DNA from: Zopfochytrium polystomum
Lineage: Eukaryota > Chytridiomycota > Chytridiomycetes > Chytridiales > Chytridiaceae
Length of the DNA stretch: 28,632 nt
Direction of reading: 5' to 3'
Assembly (NCBI GenBank): GCA_025765615.1
Contig: JAIVFJ010000518.1
Location: forward strand, 1 to 28,632
The position numbers and the translations under genes were made by a program. The first letter of the stretch is position 1. Each line of letters starts with the position of its first letter. The notes beneath the pieces are model-generated. The model was not told the origin of the DNA. It did no database searches and worked only from the letters and a program-made list of their open reading frames with translations. This document shows, one piece after another, positions 10,931 through 20,619 of this stretch.

Positions 10931-11336
10931 GCCTTCAGAGCGTGTGTCTTGCCGCCACCCTTCCCTCCACCTTCATTTCCTGGTGGAGTAGACAGTCTCT
11001 CTCTTTCAACGGGTGGTGTCTGCAGGTGCACTCACTCACTGCAAGAAATGTTTTGAGGAACTCAGCTCGTGCACACACACACACAAACAGACATTTCATT
11101 CCCTCTACCGTATTGGCAGCGTCCCCAGTACGAGACAAGAGGACACAACAAGGAGGACAGAGAGAGAGAGAGAGAGTGTGTGTGTGTGTGAGAGAGTGAG
11201 AAAGAACAGGGGAAAAACGCAAATCCGCAATATTCGGGTTACAACACGCACATCTACACATCTTCATAGCTCCTGCGCACACAAAGCATGTCAGTCGGAC
11301 GCCGCAACGAGGGAAAAACAAGAGAGAACGACGACG
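10625..11336. repeat. Microsatellite-rich spacer between the Ctr and GlyRS genes
   Basis: No gene recognised. It holds a T-rich tract (about 10741-10826), a (TC)n run (10897-10928), a short (AC)n run (about 11070-11085), (GA)n (about 11158-11176) and (TG)n (11176-11190). It should contain the Ctr promoter and the 3' end of the GlyRS transcript, both on the minus strand. Confidence 0.7.
10646..10678 (-). promoter_or_regulatory. Possible 10-codon upstream ORF before the Ctr start
   Basis: An ATG at 10678 opens a 10-codon frame (MQLLRNCSNE) ending in TAA at 10646, just ahead of the proposed Ctr start at 10624. If the transcript begins upstream of 10678 this would be a uORF able to dampen translation. 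It depends on an unverified transcription start. Confidence 0.3.
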
Positions 11337-14300
11337 TGCCTGGCCAGTAAATATCGGATACTTGCTTTCGACGTCGCGCCATGCGATGCGTTCAGCGACA
11401 AGATCCGTGATAAGTTGGACGACCGTGGGAATCTGGAGACCAATGTTAATTGCGTGCCTGCCTCGCCCCACCGCTGCTGGTCAACCAACCGATTCACGAA
11501 TCTGTTTCGTCGAGTCGCGCTCGCGCAGCGTGACAGTCGAGTCTTTCACAGTCTGGAAATCCACAGTTACACCAAAGGGTGTCCCCAGTTCGTCGTTGCG
11601 CGCATAACGCCGACCGATCGACGCTGAAGAGTCGTCAACCCTGCTGCTGACACCGTTCCGGCGAAGCTGCTGAACTATCGTATCCATGAACGGGGTAAAC
11701 ACGTCATTGGAAGAAATTGGCAGAATGAGAGCCTTGATGGGTGCGACCGATGCGGGGAACGAAAGAACCGACTTTTGCTCGTCATCCTCTCGCGTCCAGT
11801 ACACATGTTCCAGGAGCGAGTACATGATGCGGCCAAGGCCGAACGAGGGCTCAATCACGTTTGGAGTGAATTCGCGGACTGTGAACAAAAGATTGAACGG
11901 TCAGAGCATCAGCGGCGCGGTTTGCTTGAAATCTAAAGAGGGAATGAACTGAATATTCTCCATCCGCAAAGCCTCAGGCGCTGGAAACAAGCCTGAGGCA
12001 CGATTGCGAGCTGAGATGGACGAAAACACCTGGCCGTTCCTGCGTTCGATGAACACAGTGCAGCCAAGACTGGCTTCGCAAAACGCGAAATCAGCCTTCT
12101 GGGTGCCAACTGGATATTGCACAGTTATGACTCAAGCCTCTCCAACTCGCAGCGCAGAGGCTGGTGGGCAGCTCGACTTTTAAAAGGCGAGACCGGAGAG
12201 TAACTCACAGCTCGCGCAGTCTCAAAGCGTCTGCATGCCCATGGCAGAGGGATCTAAGGACCGTGCGTCTTTCTTGTCCCCCCGAGAAAAACCCCCGATG
12301 GAGAGAATGTAGCTCACCGTTAATTTTTTCAGTTTTCCTGAAGATCTTGACCATGTCCTTTGTAAGTTCGTAATACTTCCCATCGGTGCCCGTCACATCG
12401 GCCTTTCCGCCCCCGGCATCCAATTTGCTCTGAAGTTCATGAAGCTTTTCCTCATCCCACGTTTCGCCGTCATCTTGCAAAAGTGAATTGATGTATCCTT
12501 GAACATGCTTGGCATTGGCGCGGAAACGAGGGCCAAATAGTGATTTGTTAACCTCAAGTACAAGAGCCTCCCGAACTATAGGCTCTGGTAAAGATTGCCG
12601 AACAACTAGTTTCTCTTTAGTTGCTTTCGAGTGCGCCGTCAAGTCGTATGCGGATCTGTCAGCGCATCCCACGCATTCGATCCAACCATAGCTGGACTGA
12701 ATCTCAGCGTCCCACTGAATATACCAAAATTATTGATGCGTGTTTTTCCATCGACACTTACGCAGTCACACGCATAGTGAGCCATTTCGTTGGCCATGTG
12801 CTGACGGAAGCGCAGACGCTCCTTTTTAATGCCAATACGCAGAAGGAAAAGGTAAATCCTTGCAACGAAGTAGCCAAGAGTTTCGTTGTTCACGATTCCC
12901 TGCAACGTGTGATAAGTATGCGTAGGGTTACTTGTGTTGCGCAACCTTCGAAACGGCTTCCCCCACGGAAATTTCGATCAAGCCTTCATTGGCAAGTTGG
13001 TTCTTGGCCGGGTATAGTGGAATCACAAGATCCTTTATAGAAGCAAATCGGGGGTGCTCTTTCTTTGTAGGATCAACGAAGTGTTCGATTTCTGCCATTG
13101 TAAACTCCCTTGTTAAGGAGTTCAGTATGGTGCAAATTAGGTGGCCGCCACTTCACCTCACGCGTAATAGACCTTGGCGCGGCGAGATCTCATTCCTAAA
13201 CGACTTGCCAATCGAAGCCGACGCAAACGGCATTTGCTCAATGTTGAAATCTAAGAGTCGTTTGAAGTTGAGAAAATGCCCCTGGGCTGTTTCCGGCCGA
13301 AGAAAACTAAAACAAGTTCGTTACACACTGCAGAAAGACGCCAATTCCTCAATAACGTACCCCCGGAATTGGCCAGTTGGTCCAATTTGGGTCTCAAACA
13401 TCAGATTGAACAATTTTGGTTCGGTGATATCATTGCCGGTTTCTGGTGCCTTGATTTGCAGGCGTTTCATGAGCTCCCAAAGATCGTTCCCCTGGTAGTT
13501 ATCCAGCTGCGCTTCCGAATTAATGTGAGAAACGGTGGCGCTGTCGGCTTAATATCTCACCGACTCCAAGATCTTTTCATACTCGGAACGAACTTCTGCA
13601 GCCAAAGCAACAGCGGCTTTCTTTGAGCCTTTCTGCTTTTCGGCTTTTCCAGTCTTCAGCGCTAAATCTTCGTCCAATCGCTGGTTCAAGACTTGCTTGA
13701 CGAGGTGATCCGCACGGAAAATGTCTCCGGTAACCGCATCTTTCACCATGTAGTCCGAGAACCTGTCGACGTGGCCGGAAGTTTTCAGGACCGCTTCAGG
13801 TGTAAGATTTGTGCATTCGATTTCGAGCATATCCTCCTCTAGAACGAAGTGATTGCGCCAGATGCTGATGATGTTGTTTTGAAGCGCGGTGCCCGGAGGA
13901 CCATAGTCGTACAGACCCGTTACACCTCAACAGGCAGTTAGAAACGTGTTTGGTGAATTGGATTAGAAAGTGTACCTCCGTATATGGAGAAAGCTGGTGC
14001 ATAGAAAAATCGTTTCAGTAATAGCCCTTCAAGCGTCGTCCGATCGAACTTCTTTGCTGAAGAGGCCTTGGCCGCCTCCCTTTTCGCCAATTCGTTCTTG
14101 AGAGCGAGCAGTTGGTCAACGGAGCTCTGCATATACTCTTTGGATTTTCCCTGGGCCTTCCCGCGTTTCACTTTTTCGCCCTGCTTTTCGATCTCCGAAA
14201 TAAGCGCGGCATCGTCCAGCGTGGAGAAGTCCATTGGTGACTGCGATCTGCATGAGCGACGGGAGGGGAGCATTTAGTTGATTAGCCAGAAGAGAAAGTA

Positions 14301-14913
14301 GGAGAAGGGTGTCACACGCGGGGCGGAGAGCGGCTGGACTACGCGAAAGGGCATGAGCATGAGAATGGGCTCGCTGTATCCCTCCAACCGGGCAAAGAAC
14401 AGGCCTAATCAGAGACTTGCCTTCTCTTCTGGCCAGTTCCTTTTCCTTTCCTTTTTTTTTTTTTCTTTCTTCTTCCTTTTTTCTCCCATTTGACTTATTC
14501 AAGCCCGGATGATTTCTTCCTGTCGTTTTCATTTACGAGATGAAATCACCGATCTGAAGGGGGAAAAGGGGAACGAGGAGTCGGGAGAGGGCCAGCATTT
14601 ACGTTGCGATGTTGCCCGAAGGCGGAGTAGGAGACGGCGGTAGGGATGACAGCGGCGCTGGCGGCCTCGTCGATATCGAAGGCTGTTGTTGTTTCGGGAG
14701 GGAGTGGACCCAGCGAACCGACGACCACTCTTTCCTCCGTTGTGAGTCAGAGGAGGTGGAAGCAGCGGCGGGGGCCAATGTTGCGCACACCAATGCGTGG
14801 CGGGGTGACCGGCGGTCTGTCCACTTGCGCGCATCGAGCCGCGCCGTTGCTGGCGCCAAGTGACGCTGAATCCGTGGTGCTCGCGGAGGAAATGGCAGCA
14901 GCAGCCTTTTCAT
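11337..14913 (-). CDS. GARS: Glycyl-tRNA synthetase (eukaryotic type), cytosolic and probably mitochondrial
   Basis: Exons on the complement: 14913..14603 (presequence, inferred), 14247..13976, 13925..13561, 13506..13361, 13306..13157, 13108..12946, 12899..12762, 12714..12318, 11878..11490, 11432..~11337. From the internal Met at 14234 the protein is ~700 residues. Order: WHEP-like helix pair ([11 protein letters not shown]...[11 protein letters not shown]), [34 protein letters not shown], class II motif region [75 protein letters not shown], and the anticodon-binding domain with [19 protein letters not shown]. It attaches glycine to tRNA-Gly. Starting from 14913 adds ~109 Arg/Ala/Ser-rich residues. 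The final codons are unresolved: the frame stays open into microsatellites, so a last intron or stop is missed. Confidence 0.93.
11879..12317 (-). other. Long (about 439-base) GlyRS intron with hairpin and internal open frame
   Basis: Homology joins TEKIN directly to [14 protein letters not shown] across this interval, so it is intronic; donor GTGAGC, acceptor TTCACAG. It is several times longer than most introns here. It holds a perfect 9-bp inverted repeat (GCCTCAGGC/GCCTGAGGC, 11971-11979 and 11991-11999, 11-base loop) and a 73-codon open frame (complement 12122..11901) with no recognisable similarity. No clear C/D or H/ACA snoRNA boxes were seen. Confidence 0.65.
14248..14602 (-). other. 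Inferred 355-base intron separating the GlyRS presequence exon
   Basis: Donor GTAAAT after 14603 and acceptor CATGCAG before 14247 keep phase (2/2) between the presequence exon and the GlyRS body. The interval contains a T-rich tract on the plus strand (about 14448-14478), hence purine-rich in the transcript. A 17-base stretch bounded by CTTCAG and GTAAAT could be a cassette exon, but including it breaks the frame. Confidence 0.45.
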
Positions 14914-15040
14914 GAAACGTTGGTGGGGGGTGGGTGGTGTGGGCGGGGCTTGTCACTCGACTCAAACAAGGCAAAAACAAAAAAGAGGTCCCGCACGTGA
15001 CTTCCAAGTCAAACAATAAGAACAAGCCACCAAACCGACG
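14914..15040. promoter_or_regulatory. Compact bidirectional promoter, GlyRS / CypG-like cyclophilin
   Basis: If the presequence exon is real, only 127 bases separate the two divergent start codons. The stretch contains a GC-box-like GGGCGGGGC (about 14941-14949) and a palindromic E-box CACGTG (14994-14999). No TATA box seen. Confidence 0.5.
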
Positions 15041-16280
15041 ATGGCCAATCCCAGATGCTTCTTCGACATTTCCATCGCCGGCAAGAACGAGGGGAGGCTG
15101 GTTTTCGAGCTGTTCATCTCTGAGGTTCCCCGAACTGCTGAGAACTTCCGGTATCTGGACTGTCGATGCGTTTCCCTTTTTTTTTCCCCTTCTTTCTCAC
15201 TAATATCGTGGACGGTGCAGGGCTCTATGCACAGGGGAACGTGGACGAAGTGCGCAGGTGTGCTTCCATAGGTTTCAAGCAACGCATGCTTGTCAAGGCT
15301 AACTGCAATTACCAGACTGGGGTCTTGCTACATTACAAAGGTTCTGGCTTCCACCGTGTTATCAAAGATTTCATGATTCAAGGGGGCGATTACACAAAGG
15401 GAAACGGTCGGGGCGGCGAGTCCATTTATGGTCGCGATCCCTTCGCGGACGAATCTTTCAATCGAAAGCATGATGAGCCCTTCCTTCTTTCGATGGCAAA
15501 CAAAGGCCCCAACACGAACGGGTCGCAGTTTTTCATAACTTCCGCGCCGACTCCACACCTAGGTGTTGCAACCAGTCTCTTGCCTTATCCCTACTGACAT
15601 TTCGGTCAGACAATAAGCATGTCGTCTTCGGGCGCTTAATATCAGGCCAGGACCTATTCAGAAGAGTGGAGAACTTACCGGTTGATGCGAGCGATAGACC
15701 TTATGATTCTGTCATCATAACAAACTGTGGAGAACTCGTCAAACGGACGGTGGACTCAACCGCTCCGACAAGCAAACGGGATTCTTCGGTGCCGCGCGGA
15801 AAGGATGAGTCCAGTCGCAAGAAAAGCAAGCGGAAGCGTTCCCCCATAACGTCGTCCTCGTCATCATCGTCTTCGTCGGATTCGCCTTCTTCGACATCGG
15901 ACTCAGAATCCAGCAGCGACAGCGACGGCTCCTCCGAACGATCGACGCGAAGGAAAACCAACCGAAAGAAGAAAAAAGCCGGAGGCCTCCGTCGAGAGGG
16001 AAAAATCAGCGCGAAAAGAACTTGATCTTCAGGCGCTTAACTCGGCCAACACGGAACACCGCTTTCTAGGTTTGCTTTACTTTCTTGGCACGTACAATAT
16101 TAATATTTTTTACGGCCAGACCGCGATTACAGAAGTCCATTTTACAAAGGCAACCGTGGCGAGGAGCGCGCAGTTCAGCGAATGTCACAAATTGAGGATC
16201 GTCGGCCTGACGAGCCCCCTCGTGTGGACTCTGCAGGTCGAATCATTCGTGGGCGTGGTCTCATGAAGTTCAAGCGCTGA
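15041..16280 (+). CDS. PPIG: CypG-like nuclear peptidyl-prolyl isomerase with charged Ser-rich tail; apparent one-base frameshift
   Basis: Exons: 15041..15150, 15221..15257, 15316..15562, 15610..16069, 16120..16280. Residues 1-~190 are a cyclophilin domain: [30 protein letters not shown] (catalytic FHR, QGGD), [40 protein letters not shown] and [16 protein letters not shown]. The longer [11 protein letters not shown] loop and the following [14 protein letters not shown] are typical of the CypG/SRcyp nuclear group, which act with splicing factors and RNA polymerase II. A Lys/Arg/Ser/Asp tail follows. In exon 4 the initial frame ends at TGA 16023-16025, yet the +1 frame ([20 protein letters not shown]) continues into the last exon in matching phase, ending in the motif [20 protein letters not shown]. 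Removing one base near the A6 run at 15972-15977 makes the whole CDS divisible by three (about 337 residues). Confidence 0.88.
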
Positions 16281-17541
16281 GCGCTCGCGATCGCAAAATT
16301 CTTAATTTGATCTTTCCAGTTTTTTCGTCCTGTTTGTCCTGTTTCAATTTTTCGGGGAAAAAAGGAACCATCATTGCGGGGACCTCTCCAATCGTCTACC
16401 CTCGGCCCCGACTTCCCTGGAATCTGTGCCGAAAGAGCTGAACCTCCCTGGTAGCGGGAGGATGAGAGGATCGAACAGTTGCAATGGAAACCGGAAAGGC
16501 TTTGAAACGAACGCCCCAGCCGATCGATGGGAAGTAGCCTCGGAACTTCATCACGCACCGCCTTTAGTTGAACGGACGCCTGCACTCGGTATTCCTTAAC
16601 TCTCTCGAGATGCGAATTCGCCGTTGCAGCAATATTGAGAGGGAAAATTATTCTGTTCCAACAATCGCAATAATCGTGTCCTGATCCGCGCTCAACGAGA
16701 CGGCAGCTGCCACGCCGCCGGTTTAAAAGTCGGAATAACGATTTTTTCATTACATTGTGGGGACTTCACTGTGGCGATTGTAGCTAGTTGCTAGGGAAAG
16801 TAAGTGCCGTATTCCCTAAGTACCACTCTTGGTATATGATGAGATGAACCATATAAAAACTTCGTTCTCCATACATTGTGCCATGGTGACAATTAAACTC
16901 TGATGGCCACCGTATACCCCCCATTCCTATCGCGTTACTTGAGCTAACTTGCAATTCACAGACCAGCGCAAAAAGCACTTGATAGGAAATGCTGATCAAT
17001 TGCAACATGATATCTTTGCTGCAAGCCTGAAGGTCTCGTCGCATAATTGGAACCACCGCTGATTTAGTCAGAAGATGGAGACGGATGGCCAAGAAATCCA
17101 GATAGAGTACTCGGCAATTCCATCCATACGGCGTTCTGTAACCATTCGTCCGCAGCACACTTCTGGCACAGTTAGGATGCTGTATGGCAAGATATTTGCT
17201 GCGAATATGGCGGACAATGCGTGGGATTATATATGCTCCTAGAAGGACCTTCGCGGCTTTGCCCCAAAACTCTTCTTATTCAATAACGAACTCTGGGAAA
17301 TTGCGACCTTTGACCTGCGAATGCGAAGGGAGAGTATTTGAAAGGTGGTAACTCCCCTCCGAGCGGACCCGCTGGCAGGTATCTGGAAAGATTTTGCACG
17401 TGCCGCGCTTTCCGTCTTGAAGCATTGTTTTCCATCTCTGTTTTTCTGTTTTTATTTATTTTTTCTCACTCTCTTCTTTTATAAATGTAGGCTTACTTGG
17501 TTATTTTTTTTTTTTGTTTTTTTTGTTTTTTCGCACAATCT

Positions 17542-17579
<38 letters not shown>

Positions 17580-17798
17580 TTCAATTCCACAGTGTGGGCA
17601 CCTCCTCCCTGGAGATGTGGTGGTGGAGATGATCATGTCTTGCACGTGGAAAGAGCGGCGTGGGTGGGGTGCGTCGGGATAATAGAAAAAAGGGCGCAAA
17701 GTTAATACTACTGTTTGTGTTTCAACTGTCTGCCGTGACGACGACGTTGGCGGCGGCGGCGGCGGCGTCGGTGGCGAGCGCACAAACCCACCCCGACC
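16281..17798. other. Unassigned interval between CypG-like gene and coiled-coil gene
   Basis: I could not assign a gene. Minus-strand open frames (191 and 124 codons within 16175-17158) have no recognisable domain, and the first runs antisense into the cyclophilin's last exon. On the plus strand, AGCTAAC followed by TTCACAG at about 16941-16963 looks like a branch site and acceptor. The following ~35 codons read QRKKHLIGNADQLQHDIFAA, and a 55-codon frame starting METDGQEIQIEYSAIPSI occupies 17075-17242. These could be exons of a small unknown gene or chance. The end (17345-17798) is T-rich, then GGC-repeat-rich, and probably contains the next promoter. Confidence 0.4.
17545..17576. repeat. 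32-base T homopolymer in a T-rich tract
   Basis: Uninterrupted T run within a T-rich stretch of about 17436-17580. It sits upstream of the coiled-coil gene. Assembly length may be unreliable. Confidence 0.9.
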
Positions 17799-20123
17799 AT
17801 GGGCCACCCCAACCAACAACAACAGCGCAAATTCTGTGGGTCTGCTGGACAACAACCCCTCACGCTCACTTCTCCGCCGCCAGCGGGAAACAACATCGTT
17901 CTCCTGTCGCCTCCACTCTCCCCAGCACCCACCACCACCACCACCACTACTGACGATGATTCCGCTGCCGCCGGCTCAAGAATCATCTCAACCTCAGCAT
18001 CGCCACCACCACCAGTCGGTCAAACAGCCCAAAGTGGGCGGTCGAAAGGAAAGTCGACCGCCACTTCACCCAGCCGGATCAGCAGACTGCCTCATCTAAG
18101 CCACACGTCCTTGCCCTCTCTCTCCTCATTGCACCAAATTCCAGCGGACCAGCCTCATCGGTAAGCATATACAAGCACTTTCTTCACTTGGATCTCCGCC
18201 CTGCTCGCTTGGACTTCGTGATTCTGCTGTGCCCTTGCGAAGCTTGGTCCCCCGCCCCTGCTCATCCCTTTTTTTAAACCCAGACGATGGCCCATAAATT
18301 TAAGCGGCATCGTTTTGCAAGATCCTTCTGCAGACCCCCTCTCGCAGCCAGCCTGCATTCAATTCCAATCCGAAAACGAACAGTATTCCCACAATCTGTC
18401 GAATTGCCGATCTTCGTTGGAAGCGCCCACCGTCAGAAGCAGGGAATTGGAAATTCGATTGGAGCAGGCCGAAATCGTCAGTAAGACAGACCGAATGCTT
18501 CGTTCTCAGGCGGAAGATGAACTTCGAGGTCTGCGAGAAAGGCTCGAGAGGGAGCAGACCTTGCGGCTCCAAAGCATTCGTGAATTGCAGCAGCACAAGG
18601 AATCGACTGAAAGGGAACGTGCACGAATGTCGACGGAACTTCGCAACAGATCACTGGAGCTTCGTGACAGGGAAAATAAGCTGGTTCTGTCAGAGGAATT
18701 GCGGGCACACGAAGCCAAGTTGTTCAAGCTGAAGTTGCAGGAAATGGAAGAGTACTATAAGAATGCGTTGGACACGTTGGAGACTGAAGATGCCCGCCTG
18801 AAAAGGGAGCTGGAATCATTTCGCAGAAAGGAAGAGACGTTGAAATTACAGCTATTAGAAAGCCGTCGCGCGAATACAGCAATTCACGTGAAGCGGAAGA
18901 TGCCAGTTTCCGATGGAGCGCTTGCGGATGGCAGTCAACGGACTGACCAGGACGACAATCATTGCAGCAGGTCTACCTGTGTCTGGAAGTCCAAGTGTGA
19001 TGAGCTGGAGGTGGCCTTGAACAGGTCGGAGGTCGCGAAGATGGCTTTGAGCACGGAGCTCGATGAGCTTCGTACCACGTCGCAATCCAATGAGGGCAGC
19101 TTGAGGAGGATCATTGATTCATTGGGAAAAAATCAAGCCGAGATTGTGTCGGATGGCACAAACGAGCGTCTTGCTCGCATCAACGCGGAAAGGGATATCC
19201 GCTTTCTCAAAAAGAATCTGCAGCCTTCGGATCGGAAGTCAATGCAGAAGGACGATTCTGGTATTAGGGCGGAGATACTTGCGATACAAACCGCTTTATC
19301 TCTTCAAGACAAGGAAATCGCCGAGCTCCACCGCTCGCTTTCTACTTTTCGCCAGTCTGAACCAACGACTGGAGCAGCCCGCGTTGGAACCTCTGGCTCT
19401 TCATCGCCGGTTTCTGGGACGCCTGCTCCAGACGCAACACGAAAGGCGAAGCAGGTTCGATACGCGGACGTCGAAATGGAACCATTGTCAAATGACAGGG
19501 AAGCGTCGACCGTGAATCGCACACAACCGCCAGTGTCAACAAAGAAGGCACCCGCTGTTCCAACTCTGCAGCGATTTCTGGCACCTTTAATGACTCGAGC
19601 CCATTCACAACGCGCGGAACGACCGTTTGTTTCCGCAGACCCGAACTCGTCCTCGTTGATGCCAGGCCTAACCAGATCCATGAGTGGGTCCAATTATGGT
19701 TCCGAGCACTCCACGACCCAGCTCGCACCAAAATCGTCGTTTTCTGAAACTGAACCGCCGGGACCTGTTTCTCCAATCGAAAGTGACATTGGGGATCATG
19801 GTGTAGCCTCCGCCCCACAATCCTTTTTGCGTATTCCAGGACACTCACGCCGAAATAGACTCGCCACGGCGAGAATACCATCTCGAGACTACGTGAAAAT
19901 CATTGCAAAGCAAGTGTCACAACTGGAGGATCAAGCGTCCCTGGAAAGAAAGAGGATCGCTGAGCTTCAAGAGAAGATTCTGCAAATTGAACGAGAAAAC
20001 GACACGGCTCAGATCGAAACCCCGCCCCGAAATGCTGGCGCAAACGTTGGAGCCCGACGTATTGCGTCTTTTTGGCCTCGACAAAAACATACAACTGTAC
20101 CGTCCCCACCGTCATCCCCCTAA
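17799..20123 (+). CDS. Coiled-coil protein of unknown function
   Basis: Proposed two exons, join(17799..18160, 18305..20123), 726 residues: donor GTAAGC, acceptor AAATTTAAG, phase 2 on both sides. Residues 1-120 are Pro/Ser/Thr-rich with Gln and Thr runs. About 160-310 is a charged heptad region (REQTLRLQSIRELQQHKEST, ERARMSTELRNRSLELRDRE), a second helical stretch lies near 345-400, and a short C-terminal coil near 650-690 (VSQLEDQASLERKRIAELQE). Between them is a Ser/Pro-rich linker (~460-640) with SP/TP sites typical of phosphoregulated scaffolds. No transmembrane segment or catalytic motif is visible. A cytoskeletal, centrosomal or kinetochore role is possible, but nothing specific supports one. 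The single 1.8-kb second exon contrasts with the finely split genes nearby. Confidence 0.78.
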
Positions 20124-20374
20124 TGCTTTTTGCACGGCGCGCTCATCCATAACTGCAATGCACCCTAGAATCTCTTCTATTACCATCCAATAGTACTATT
20201 GAGCGTTGGTTATTCTTTGGTCCACCTTTACTCTTTCTCGCATTACATTATTCCCTTACCGCTTCAATATATTTACGCAGTCGTTACCATGGAAGGATTG
20301 GGCGAAGATGATTGCGTGAAAAGCAGAGTGCCATCCGACATGCAGTCTGTCTCCAGGCTGTCTGCCTGTCTACC

Positions 20375-20434
<60 letters not shown>

Positions 20435-20619
20435 CGTCTCTCTCTGCGTCCTCCCGCCGTCTGTCTCCCGCCCACTTGCGCACTCCCACAGTACATATAT
20501 TGGTGTTTGTCTTGAACGACTGACTGCACCCAGCACGGTCCCCCCCCAGCAAAACAACCACCCACCACTCCTTGTGCGGTGTCGTTCGTTGCCAGGCCCA
20601 CTGGACGCACATACAGTAC
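20124..20619. other. Intergenic spacer with tetranucleotide repeat
   Basis: Contains the 3' flank of the coiled-coil gene and the presumed promoter/leader of the Rab-like gene. Apart from the CTGT repeat, no gene or clear signal is seen; a TATATAT-like stretch near 20494-20500 may be promoter-related. Confidence 0.5.
20374..20425. repeat. Tetranucleotide microsatellite (CTGT)n, about 13 units
   Basis: Nearly perfect CTGT repeats are flanked by degenerate copies (CTGCCTGTCTAC before, TTTGTCTGTCCGTC after). It lies about 200 bases ahead of the proposed Rab-like start codon. Confidence 0.9.

Noticed and set aside
10935..11336. Extension of GlyRS through the open frame to 10935
   Set aside because: The frame runs into CT, GT and AC microsatellites; known GlyRS proteins end soon after the YPIFTGQ region, so a missed stop or intron is more likely.
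20374..20425. CRISPR-like or other functional repeat array
   Set aside because: It is a simple tetranucleotide microsatellite with no spacers, in a eukaryotic genome.
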